A stretch of DNA of 6,416 bases. It comes from Rhodobiaceae bacterium. Its GTDB lineage: Bacteria > Pseudomonadota > Alphaproteobacteria > Parvibaculales > Parvibaculaceae. The stretch's first letter is position 1. The number at the start of each line of letters is the position of its first letter. The DNA is taken from contig NVWR01000003.1 of the NCBI GenBank assembly GCA_002746275.1, forward strand, positions 94,532 through 100,947. Reading direction: 5' to 3'. Both the position numbers and the translations under genes were made by a program. Positions 1-5,979 of this stretch are shown here, piece by piece. The notes beneath the pieces were generated by a model that did not search any database, was not told where the DNA came from, and was given only the letters and a program-made list of their open reading frames with translations.

Positions 1-1844
1 ACATCACGTCGAACCCAAATGCGACCGGCGAAAAACACCTGCTGGATAGCGCCAATGACGGCTCATACTATTCAACGATCCATGCGCGTTATCACCCGTG
101 GGTGCGAACCTTCCTTTCAGAGCGCGGCTACTACGATATTTTCCTGTTCGATAACAAAGGAAATCTTGTCTACAGCGTCTTTAAGGAACTGGACTACGCC
201 ACCAACCTGGTAACGGGGGAATGGAGCAGCACAGACCTCGGCGTTGCATTCAGAGAAGCAAACGCTGCCAGTTCCGCAACTGACATCACATTCACCGACT
301 TCCGCCCCTACGCGCCAAGCGCAGATGCACCCGCGAGTTTCATTGCACGTCCCGTCTATAATGGGGCCGGCTCGAAAATCGGGGTCATCGTCTTCCAGAT
401 GCCTATTGATGCCATCAACGGCTTCATGCATGCCGCAGAAGGCTTGGGTGAAACAGGCGAAATCCTGCTTGTTGGTGCAGATGGGCTTATGCGAGCAGAC
501 TCTCGTCTTACCGAGACATCGACTCTCCTGACCGCGTCAGTTGATGCGTCCGCCACCCGCGCAATCTTTGACGGCATAAACATTGCTCAGTCAACAGGCG
601 ACATCAACCATCTTGGCAATACAGTTCGCACGTACGCTCAAGCCGTTGAGTTCCAAGGCGTCCGCTGGGCAATTGCGGCTCAGGTGACCGAAAGCGAAGT
701 CGTCGAGGGACTTGTTGGAATGCGAAACACAATGGCAGGGATCGCCCTTGCCCTTATCGCAGGCATTGTTGTTGCTGGCAACTATCTCGCGCGTCAGATA
801 TCTCAGCCAATTTCTGCAACCACAGATGCCATGAACCGTCTTGCCGCCGGCGAGACCGCCCTGACCATTGAGGGGACAAAGCGCGGTGACGAAATTGGTG
901 ACATGACCCGTTCAGTGGAAATTTTCCGGCGAAACGCAATCGAGCGACTGGAACTGGAAACTGCACAGGCAGAAGAACAGCGCGCGAAAGAAGTTCGCAC
1001 AGCTGAAATCGAAGCCCTGATTTCGGATTTCGACGCCTCTATGGCGCAGATGCTGGGCGCAGTGAGTGCTGCTGCAACAGAAATGGAGCAGACCGCAACA
1101 TCCATGACGGCAACGTCCAAAATGACAAACGAAAAATCCACGGCTGTCGCAGCCGCATCGGAAGAAGCAAGCGCAAACGTACAGACTGTCGCGGGTGCTG
1201 CTGAAGAGCTTTCAAGCTCGATCCAGGAAATTCGTCGTCAGGTAGACCAGTCGGCCGCCATCACGCAAAAAGCGACCACCACTGCCAATGAAGCAAATGA
1301 GCGGATCGAAGGCCTGTCTGCCTCTGCGCGACAGATCAACGATGTCATTTCTCTCATTCAAGATGTCGCTGAACAGACCAACCTCCTCGCTCTCAACGCA
1401 ACCATCGAGGCCGCCCGCGCAGGAGAAGCTGGCAAAGGGTTTGCCGTTGTTGCTTCTGAAGTGAAGGAACTCGCCAACCAGACGGCTCGCGCCACAGACG
1501 AGATCCGTCAGCAAATCAGTGCTGTTCAGTCCTCAACGAACGACGCTGTCACCGCCATCCGGGACGTCACACTCGCGGTGAGTGAAATCAGCGAAATTTC
1601 GCAGGCGATTTCAAACTCTATCGAACAGCAACAAGATGCGACGATTGAGATTTCGACCAACGTGCAGGAAGCTGCAGCAAGTTCGGGAGACGTAGCTGCA
1701 AATATCTCTGGTGTGACAGAGGCCGCTACTGATTCTGCTGGAGCGGCTTCCCAAGTACAGGCCGCTGCCGGGGAACTGGCAGGTCAAGCCGAGAACCTCA
1801 AGTCAACAGTCGACAAATTCCTCGTGAAAGTGCGTGCTGCCTGA
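1..1844 (+). CDS. Methyl-accepting chemotaxis protein, 5'-truncated by the window edge
   Basis: Transmembrane chemoreceptor that senses a periplasmic ligand and controls the CheA/CheW kinase complex. The frame is open from base 3 to the TGA at 1842-1844 (613 residues visible). The GTG at 102 is an internal Val codon in continuous coding sequence, so the true start lies upstream. Counting base 3 as residue 1, residues about 30-235 form a Cache-type, probably double-Cache, periplasmic sensor ([17 protein letters not shown], then a second module with [20 protein letters not shown]). A single visible membrane helix covers about 243-262; the first helix must be upstream. A HAMP domain follows from about 264 to 312, with P269 and the GDEIGDM segment. 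The cytoplasmic coiled coil carries the conserved hairpin tip ([19 protein letters not shown], starting at residue 457). The C-terminus ends KFLVKVRAA, with no NWETF-like CheR tether. The family is certain; the ligand is unknown. A terminator at 1928-1956 ends the transcript. Confidence 0.96.
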   Translation, partial: ITSNPNATGEKHLLDSANDGSYYSTIHARYHPWVRTFLSERGYYDIFLFDNKGNLVYSVFKELDYATNLVTGEWSSTDLGVAFREANAASSATDITFTDFRPYAPSADAPASFIARPVYNGAGSKIGVIVFQMPIDAINGFMHAAEGLGETGEILLVGADGLMRADSRLTETSTLLTASVDASATRAIFDGINIAQSTGDINHLGNTVRTYAQAVEFQGVRWAIAAQVTESEVVEGLVGMRNTMAGIALALIAGIVVAGNYLARQISQPISATTDAMNRLAAGETALTIEGTKRGDEIGDMTRSVEIFRRNAIERLELETAQAEEQRAKEVRTAEIEALISDFDASMAQMLGAVSAAATEMEQTATSMTATSKMTNEKSTAVAAASEEASANVQTVAGAAEELSSSIQEIRRQVDQSAAITQKATTTANEANERIEGLSASARQINDVISLIQDVAEQTNLLALNATIEAARAGEAGKGFAVVASEVKELANQTARATDEIRQQISAVQSSTNDAVTAIRDVTLAVSEISEISQAISNSIEQQQDATIEISTNVQEAAASSGDVAANISGVTEAATDSAGAASQVQAAAGELAGQAENLKSTVDKFLVKVRAA

Positions 1845-1895
1845 CCGGCACTCACTTTTGTGCAAGTACGCGCTGCCTGACCGGCGTGTGCTTTC
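1824..1895 (+). repeat. Imperfect 36-bp direct repeat at the 3' end of the chemoreceptor gene
   Basis: Two adjacent units with a 36-bp period, 1824-1859 and 1860-1895, match at about 27 of 36 positions by hand alignment. The core gctgcctgaccggc is identical in both (1836-1849 and 1872-1885). The first unit contains the last codons and stop of the chemoreceptor (V-K-V-R-A-A-stop). The second, outside the gene, reads V-Q-V-R-A-A-stop in the same frame. The V and R codons differ only at third positions. The origin may be a remnant of a paralogous chemoreceptor 3' end or an old tandem duplication. Confidence 0.75.
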
Positions 1896-1927
1896 AACGG
1901 ATGAATATATCCGCAAAGAGAAAACTG

Positions 1928-1956
1928 AAAGAGGCGCTCATAGCGCCTCTTTTTTT
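1928..1956 (+). terminator. Rho-independent terminator of the chemoreceptor gene
   Basis: The arm aaagaggcgct (1928-1938) pairs perfectly with agcgcctcttt (1942-1952) around a 3-nt loop (cat). The hairpin is GC-rich in its upper stem and runs into a T-tract at 1950-1956. It lies 83 nt after the chemoreceptor stop codon and separates that gene from the cluster starting at 2111. It is the clearest regulatory signal in the window. Confidence 0.92.
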
Positions 1957-2110
1957 GCTCCAGCGCCTACCAGCCTCGCGCGCCGCGACAAGAAGCAACC
2001 GTCCCCTCTGAAAACCGGGATAGCCCCTATGCAGAACGCCCTGGGTTTGGCTAATCTAGGGCACACTCAATTCGCGACAACAAGATCGCATTCAGGACAG
2101 GGCAAAAAAC
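1957..2110 (+). promoter_or_regulatory. Leader region of the CMD-SDR-MBL-GST cluster; promoter not resolved
   Basis: These 154 nt lie between the chemoreceptor terminator and the first gene of the cluster, so a promoter for the cluster should be here if the terminator is efficient. I see no convincing sigma-70 -35/-10 pair; the segment gctaat at 2050-2055 is a weak -10-like match without a good -35 partner. No clear operator palindrome is visible. A purine-rich Shine-Dalgarno stretch, aggacaggg (2094-2102), sits 8 nt before the ATG at 2111 and supports that start. The promoter role is inferred from position only. Confidence 0.4.
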
Positions 2111-2662
2111 ATGGCACGCATACCTTATTTCGATCCGGCGACGGCTGAAGGTCGCCTCAAGGACACCCTCGAAAAACTTCCCAACCTCAACATTTTTCTA
2201 ATGATGGGCCACTCGGGTGATCTACTTGCCAAGTTCACAGGTCTCGGCAACCACATTTTGGGGCGTGCCGATCTTGACCAAGTCCTGCGCGAGATCGCCA
2301 TTGTCCGTGTGGGTATCCTCTCGAAGGCATCTTACGAAGTTTTCCAACACGAACGTATTTGCCGCCAGATCGGCATGTCAGAAGACCTGGTCAAGGCCAT
2401 AACGGAAGGCCCTGACGCTGCTGCATTCGACGACCTGCAACGCCTTGTCATGCGTTACACAGACGACATCGTTCTGAACGTACGCGCAAGCGATGCAACA
2501 TTCGACCCATTGAGCAAGCATCTGTCGCACAAGGAGATGCAGGAACTCACACTCACCATTGGCTACTACATGATGGTGTCCCGCTTTCTGGAAACCTTTG
2601 ACGTCGACATTGAAGAAGACGGCCAGAGCGAAGGCGTCAACATGAAAGATCTGGAGCGCTAA
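2111..2662 (+). CDS. Carboxymuconolactone decarboxylase/AhpD-like family protein (paralog A)
   Basis: A 183-residue protein of the CMD/AhpD alpha-helical fold. Known members are 4-carboxymuconolactone decarboxylases, AhpD-type alkylhydroperoxidases and many proteins of unknown function. The family signature is visible as LREIAIVRVG followed by SYEVFQHER, matching the usual 'E-L-...-Y-E-x-x-x-H' pattern near the middle of the chain (residues about 59-82). There are no Cys residues at the AhpD CxxC positions, so a thiol peroxidase role is unlikely. The start is supported by a Shine-Dalgarno stretch at 2094-2102, and the N-terminus MARIPYFDP matches that of the next gene (MARISYPDP). The stop is 4 nt before that gene, so the two are almost certainly co-transcribed. 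It could act alone or as a partner of the paralog. Substrate and reaction cannot be assigned. Confidence 0.88.
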   Translation: MARIPYFDPATAEGRLKDTLEKLPNLNIFLMMGHSGDLLAKFTGLGNHILGRADLDQVLREIAIVRVGILSKASYEVFQHERICRQIGMSEDLVKAITEGPDAAAFDDLQRLVMRYTDDIVLNVRASDATFDPLSKHLSHKEMQELTLTIGYYMMVSRFLETFDVDIEEDGQSEGVNMKDLER

Positions 2663-2666
2663 GTTC

Positions 2667-3242
2667 ATGGCACGTATTTCCTATCCCGATCCAGACACCC
2701 TTTCAGAAGCCAACAAAGCACTGATGGAACAGCTTCCTCCCCTCAACATCTTCAAGATGTTGTCGGGGGCAGGCGCTTCCTTTGCGCCCTTCATGCAATT
2801 TGTCAGCGCCTATCTAAACGAAGGAGCGCTCGATCCAGAGCTCAGAGAGCTGGTGATCCTGCGCGTTGGCCACCTGTGCGGCTCGCACTACGAAGTGCAT
2901 CAACACGAGCGTGTTGCACGGACTTTGGGTGTGAGCGACGCACGCATTGCAGCGGTGAAAACGGCATTGCCCAACACCGCCTTCGACGAGACGCAAAACA
3001 CCATCCTCCTTTTTACCGATGAACAAGTCGCCAACATCAAAGTAACCGACAAAACTTTCGCGGCCGCAAAAGCATGCCTGCCCGACGCTGAGATGATTGA
3101 GCTAACGCTTATTGTTGGCACGTACATTATGGTTTGTCGGTTTTTGGAGACCATGGAAATCGAGTTGGAAGACACCGACATTAGCGGCTCTGGTTTGAAA
3201 GAAATTGCCAGCGGCGTCGAGACACTTACCGGAGTGAGCTGA
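2667..3242 (+). CDS. Carboxymuconolactone decarboxylase/AhpD-like family protein (paralog B)
   Basis: A 191-residue CMD-fold protein, clearly a diverged tandem duplicate of the preceding gene. Shared blocks are MARI-Y-DP at the N-terminus, LP-LNIF-M, LRE-(I/L)-(A/V)-I-(V/L)-RVG, YEV-x-QHER and RFLET near the C-terminus. The centre reads LCGSHYEVHQHER, with a Cys and two extra His residues that paralog A lacks (A has LSKASYEVFQHER). It still has no CxxC pair, so AhpD-type disulfide chemistry is not expected; His-based decarboxylase or isomerase-type chemistry is possible but unproven. The start ATG follows a GGAG at 2653-2656 inside the end of the previous gene. The stop is 1 nt before the dehydrogenase start, implying translational coupling. 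The pair may form a hetero-oligomer, because CMD proteins are usually multimeric; this is inference. Confidence 0.88.
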   Translation: MARISYPDPDTLSEANKALMEQLPPLNIFKMLSGAGASFAPFMQFVSAYLNEGALDPELRELVILRVGHLCGSHYEVHQHERVARTLGVSDARIAAVKTALPNTAFDETQNTILLFTDEQVANIKVTDKTFAAAKACLPDAEMIELTLIVGTYIMVCRFLETMEIELEDTDISGSGLKEIASGVETLTGVS

Positions 3243-3243
3243 C

Positions 3244-4092
3244 ATGAGCGACACACCTTCAAGACCACCGCGCGAAGCTTTCCCCTTGAGCGACGAGGCA
3301 AAAGGCATAGCGCCTGCCCTCGGAAGATTAAAAGGAAAACGTTTCCTCGTGGTCGGGGGTGGTCAGCGTATTGTTGATGCCGAAACCGACCCTGTCGGCA
3401 ATGGCCGGGCCATGTGCCGCCTGTTCGCCAGAGAAGGCGCTCACGTCGCCGTTGCCGATATGAACGGCAAGGCAGCCGACCAAACTGTCTCCGACATCAC
3501 CTCCCAGGGAGGCAAAGCCTTTTCGGTTATCGCCGACATCTCAAAACCCGCTGAAATCGAGACAATGATCACAGAGGCGATTGAGAAACTTGGCAGCCTG
3601 GACGGCATCGTCCTCAATGTCGGCATCGGCGCGGGCATGCATCTCGAAGGTTCAACACCTGAAATCTGGGATCAGGTCCTCACTATCAATCTGCGGGGAC
3701 CAATGCTTGTTTGCCGCGCTGCACTGCCCAAAATGAGTAGCGGCGGCGCCATCCTATTCATCTCCTCAATCGCTTCTATGAAGGCTGGCAGTCGCATGCC
3801 CGCTTACGACGCGTCCAAGGCGGCCCTGGCAGGCTTGATGCGCCACGTCGCCCTGGAAGCTGAGCCCCGAGCCATTCGCGCCAACATTATCGCACCCGGC
3901 CTCATCGACACGCCCCTCGGGCGCCTGTCGACAAAGGGAAGACCGAGCCGCGCTAAAACCAATATTCCCGGTGGCAGACAGGGTACCGGCTGGGAGATCG
4001 CCCATGCGGCACTCTTTTTGATGTCGGGAGAAGCATCCTACATAAACGGGCAGATCCTGGCGGTCGACGCAGGCCTGACAGCGATCCGCTAA
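3244..4092 (+). CDS. Short-chain dehydrogenase/reductase with an expanded cofactor-binding loop
   Basis: A 282-residue classical-type SDR that should interconvert an alcohol and a ketone with a nicotinamide cofactor. The Rossmann fold begins near residue 32 after a 30-residue N-terminal extension. The catalytic tetrad is present: N149 (INLRG), S175 (FISSIAS), Y188 and K192 (YDASK). The acidic D72 after the second strand (VAVADMN) favours NAD(H) over NADP(H). The Gly-rich motif is unusual: GGGQ at 38-41 and GNGRA at 52-56 are separated by about 10 residues not found in the standard TGxxxGxG. The usual NNAG motif reads LNVGIG (124-129). C-terminal IAPGLIDTPL and the INGQILAVDAG segment fit the family. 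A GGAG at 3231-3234 supports the start. It is coupled to the upstream CMD gene and followed after 23 nt by the MBL gene. The substrate is unknown. Confidence 0.93.
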   Translation: MSDTPSRPPREAFPLSDEAKGIAPALGRLKGKRFLVVGGGQRIVDAETDPVGNGRAMCRLFAREGAHVAVADMNGKAADQTVSDITSQGGKAFSVIADISKPAEIETMITEAIEKLGSLDGIVLNVGIGAGMHLEGSTPEIWDQVLTINLRGPMLVCRAALPKMSSGGAILFISSIASMKAGSRMPAYDASKAALAGLMRHVALEAEPRAIRANIIAPGLIDTPLGRLSTKGRPSRAKTNIPGGRQGTGWEIAHAALFLMSGEASYINGQILAVDAGLTAIR

Positions 4093-4100
4093 TATTTGCG

Positions 4101-4108
4101 AGGGGGAG
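4101..4108 (+). promoter_or_regulatory. Strong ribosome binding site of the MBL-fold gene
   Basis: The purine run agggggag lies 7 nt before the ATG at 4116, in the 23-nt gap after the dehydrogenase stop. It is the best Shine-Dalgarno sequence in the window and fixes the start of the hydrolase. It suggests independent, efficient translation initiation, unlike the tightly coupled genes upstream. Confidence 0.75.
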
Positions 4109-4115
4109 AACAGAC

Positions 4116-5084
4116 ATGTCACTTGGATTACCACAATTCAGCTACACCAAAGGCTTGCACGATCTGGGAAACGGCGCCTACGCCTACCTGCAACCAGACG
4201 GCGGCTGGGGCTGGTCCAACGCGGGCCTTGTTGTCGATAGCGGCGAATCGCTGCTGATCGACACCCTGTTTGATGTGCCCCTAACCCGGGAAATGCTCAG
4301 CACCATGCGGGACGCTGAGCCAGATGCCGCCGCCAACATCAAGACCCTGGTCAACACCCATCACAATGGTGACCATTGCAACGGCAACGAATGTTGCCAG
4401 GGGGCTGAGATCATCGCCCACAAACTTGCCGCCGAAGCAATGCTGCGCGAACCTCCCAGCCTTCTTGCTGGCTTTCTCGACATGGCCCCGGAGCTGGGCG
4501 ACCTTGGCGACTTCATCACCAAAAGCTTCGGCGCTTTTGACTTCAAGGGCGTCACCCAAACGCTGCCGACAACAACTTTCGAGACCGACCTCACCAGACA
4601 GGTGGGCAACAAGACCGTGCATCTAAAACATGTGGGCCCCGCTCATTCACCGGGCGACATTCTGGCCTACGTTCCCGAAGACCGCACCGTCTTTTCCGGC
4701 GACATTCTCTTCATCGAAGGCCACCCCATCATGTGGGAAGGCCCCGTCCAGAACTGGATTGATGCCTGTGACGCCATGCTGGCCATGGACGTCGAAACCA
4801 TCGTTCCCGGCCATGGACCCATTACCGACAAGCGCGGCGTCAGAGCCGTTCAGGACTATCTGATCTACACACGCGACGAGGCAAAGAAGCGGTACGACGC
4901 TGGCCTCTCCGCATTCGAAGCCGCCCGCGACATCAATTTCTCAGATTATGACAGCTGGGGCGACGGCGAGCGGATCATCATCAACATAACCACACTCTAT
5001 GGGGAATTTTCAGGAACCCGCGCTGAACCTGACATTCCGACCCTATTTGGCCAGATGGCGACACTTGCAAAAGAGCGCGGATAG
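4116..5084 (+). CDS. MBL-fold metallo-hydrolase with an HHNGDH metal motif
   Basis: A 322-residue metallo-beta-lactamase superfamily hydrolase with no visible signal peptide, so probably cytoplasmic. The superfamily includes glyoxalase II, lactonases, thioesterases and others. The HxHxDH metal motif reads H82-H83-N84-G85-D86-H87, so the second metal His is replaced by Asn. The remaining ligands are in place: H177 (GPAHSPGD), D196 (VFSGDILF) and H233 (VPGHGPI). D86 and H87 supply the second-metal site, so a binuclear or altered mononuclear centre remains possible. Three Cys residues (C88, C93, C94) lie just after the motif. About 85 residues after H233 form a helical C-terminal part that could close the active site. 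An Asn at this position occurs in some MBL subfamilies as I recall them, so the protein is probably active. Its place between an SDR and two GSTs suggests hydrolysis of an ester, lactone or glutathione thioester intermediate. Confidence 0.92.
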   Translation: MSLGLPQFSYTKGLHDLGNGAYAYLQPDGGWGWSNAGLVVDSGESLLIDTLFDVPLTREMLSTMRDAEPDAAANIKTLVNTHHNGDHCNGNECCQGAEIIAHKLAAEAMLREPPSLLAGFLDMAPELGDLGDFITKSFGAFDFKGVTQTLPTTTFETDLTRQVGNKTVHLKHVGPAHSPGDILAYVPEDRTVFSGDILFIEGHPIMWEGPVQNWIDACDAMLAMDVETIVPGHGPITDKRGVRAVQDYLIYTRDEAKKRYDAGLSAFEAARDINFSDYDSWGDGERIIINITTLYGEFSGTRAEPDIPTLFGQMATLAKERG

Positions 5085-5088
5085 GCTG

Positions 5089-5106
5089 GATCACGCGAGC
5101 GTGATC
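5089..5106 (+). repeat. Perfect 8-bp inverted repeat between the MBL and GST genes
   Basis: The sequence gatcacgc-ga-gcgtgatc is an exact palindrome around a 2-nt centre (realistically a 7-bp stem with a cgag loop), starting 5 nt after the hydrolase stop. It is followed by aaaa rather than a T-run, so it is not a standard Rho-independent terminator. It could be an mRNA-stabilising or processing hairpin, or a dimeric regulator site for an internal promoter in the 101-nt gap. No promoter match is clear there. The symmetry is certain; the role is not. Confidence 0.55.
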
Positions 5107-5170
5107 AAAACGCCCTTGTTGCCAAAGCCGGAGCAAGGATACTGCGGCCAACGAAATTTGCCTGTCCTCT

Positions 5171-5179
5171 GGAAGGAAG
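5171..5179 (+). promoter_or_regulatory. Ribosome binding site of the first GST gene
   Basis: The purine stretch ggaaggaag lies 6 nt before the ATG at 5186. It selects this ATG as the start; the following residues (MVVLYEHPLSPYAQK) are the expected first strand and helix of a GST. Confidence 0.65.
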
Positions 5180-5185
5180 AAACAC

Positions 5186-5971
5186 ATGGTTGTCCTCTAT
5201 GAACATCCTCTCTCGCCCTACGCGCAAAAGAACAAAATCGCCCTGCGAGAGAAAGACATCCCATTCGAGCTGATAACACCCGATGCATTTGGGTCTGGCG
5301 GTACCAGCAACGATTTTTTGAAGGTCAGTCCTCGCGGCGAAGTCCCTACTCTGGTCGATGATGACATCGCCATCTTCGACAGCACCATCATCCTTGAATA
5401 TATCGAGGACAATTGGCCCACCCCTCCTTTGCTGCCAACAGACGCTGCCGAGAGGGCCCGGGTTCGCATGATCGAAGACGTCATGGACACCCATATGGAA
5501 GCCATCAATTGGGGGTTGGGAGAGATTTTCTATTTCAAACGCGCTGAGGGCAAGCAGGCCGATGAGATCGTCGCCAAAGCGGCTGCACAGACCCAGGGTT
5601 TCTTCACTTGGCTTGAAGCCCAATTGGGCACCCGAGGCTGGTTCAATGGCGACGCATTCGGATGGGGCGACCTTTCCGTCATTCCTTATGTGAACGGCGC
5701 AGCATCCTTTGGCAATCTGCCGCCGGAAGGTTCACGGCTCCACGCTTGGGCAGCTCGTATGAACACCAGACCCTCCGTTGCACAGACCGCGAGCGAGGCT
5801 GCTGCCAGCGTTGAAACCATGACCGGCGTCGCAGACATTGTCGCGCAAGGCCTTTTCAAACGCGAATACCGCGATCACCGGCTGGAATGGATGGTGAAGA
5901 CGGCGGGGCTTGATGTGATCGCCGAAGGGCTTGAAAAAAACAACATTCGTTTTTCCAACGATTTCTCCTGA
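5186..5971 (+). CDS. Glutathione S-transferase family protein with a C-terminal extension
   Basis: A 261-residue cytosolic GST. The thioredoxin-like N-domain (about 1-80) has LSPYAQKNKIALREK with S10 or Y12 as the candidate activating residue, the cis-Pro motif V53-P54 (GEVPTL), and D65-S66 (IFDSTIILEYIED), the usual binding site for the glutathione gamma-glutamyl group. The all-helical C-domain follows, with the N-capping region GWGDLSVIPYV around D162 and a typical RMNTRPSV segment at 191-197. Beyond that, about 60 residues, including KREYRDHRLEWM, extend past the usual GST end; the full length is therefore above the common 200-230. The family can conjugate, remove or use glutathione in isomerisation or ether cleavage, and the substrate cannot be read here. 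It follows the hydrolase after 101 nt and precedes a second GST by 8 nt. Confidence 0.92.
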   Translation: MVVLYEHPLSPYAQKNKIALREKDIPFELITPDAFGSGGTSNDFLKVSPRGEVPTLVDDDIAIFDSTIILEYIEDNWPTPPLLPTDAAERARVRMIEDVMDTHMEAINWGLGEIFYFKRAEGKQADEIVAKAAAQTQGFFTWLEAQLGTRGWFNGDAFGWGDLSVIPYVNGAASFGNLPPEGSRLHAWAARMNTRPSVAQTASEAAASVETMTGVADIVAQGLFKREYRDHRLEWMVKTAGLDVIAEGLEKNNIRFSNDFS

Positions 5972-5979
5972 GGTTTTCC

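Noticed and set aside
102..104. GTG at 102 as the chemoreceptor start
   Set aside because: The same frame is open back to the window edge and encodes plausible sensor-domain sequence ending HPWVRTFL, so this GTG is an internal Val. A start here would also remove the first membrane helix.
1898..1913. Short inverted repeat cggat-gaatat-atccg before the terminator
   Set aside because: Only 5 bp of stem with an AT-rich loop; this is too weak to call next to the much stronger hairpin at 1928-1952.
1834..2148. A 104-codon + strand open frame spanning the terminator and leader region
   Set aside because: It begins inside the chemoreceptor end in another frame, reads through the terminator hairpin and overlaps the first CMD gene. 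Its translation is low-complexity and basic and resembles no family.
2111..3242. Assigning the CMD pair as pcaC (protocatechuate pathway decarboxylase) or ahpD
   Set aside because: No other protocatechuate pathway genes are present and no AhpD CxxC pair exists, so neither symbol is justified.
5105..5623. A 172-codon minus-strand open frame opposite the first GST
   Set aside because: It lies antisense to a clear GST coding region and has no domain-like sequence of its own. It is most likely a by-product of codon bias in the real gene.
3207..5839. Similar peptides VETLTGV (end of CMD paralog B) and VETMTGV (first GST tail)
   Set aside because: The match is seven residues in unrelated folds with no flanking similarity; it is probably chance.
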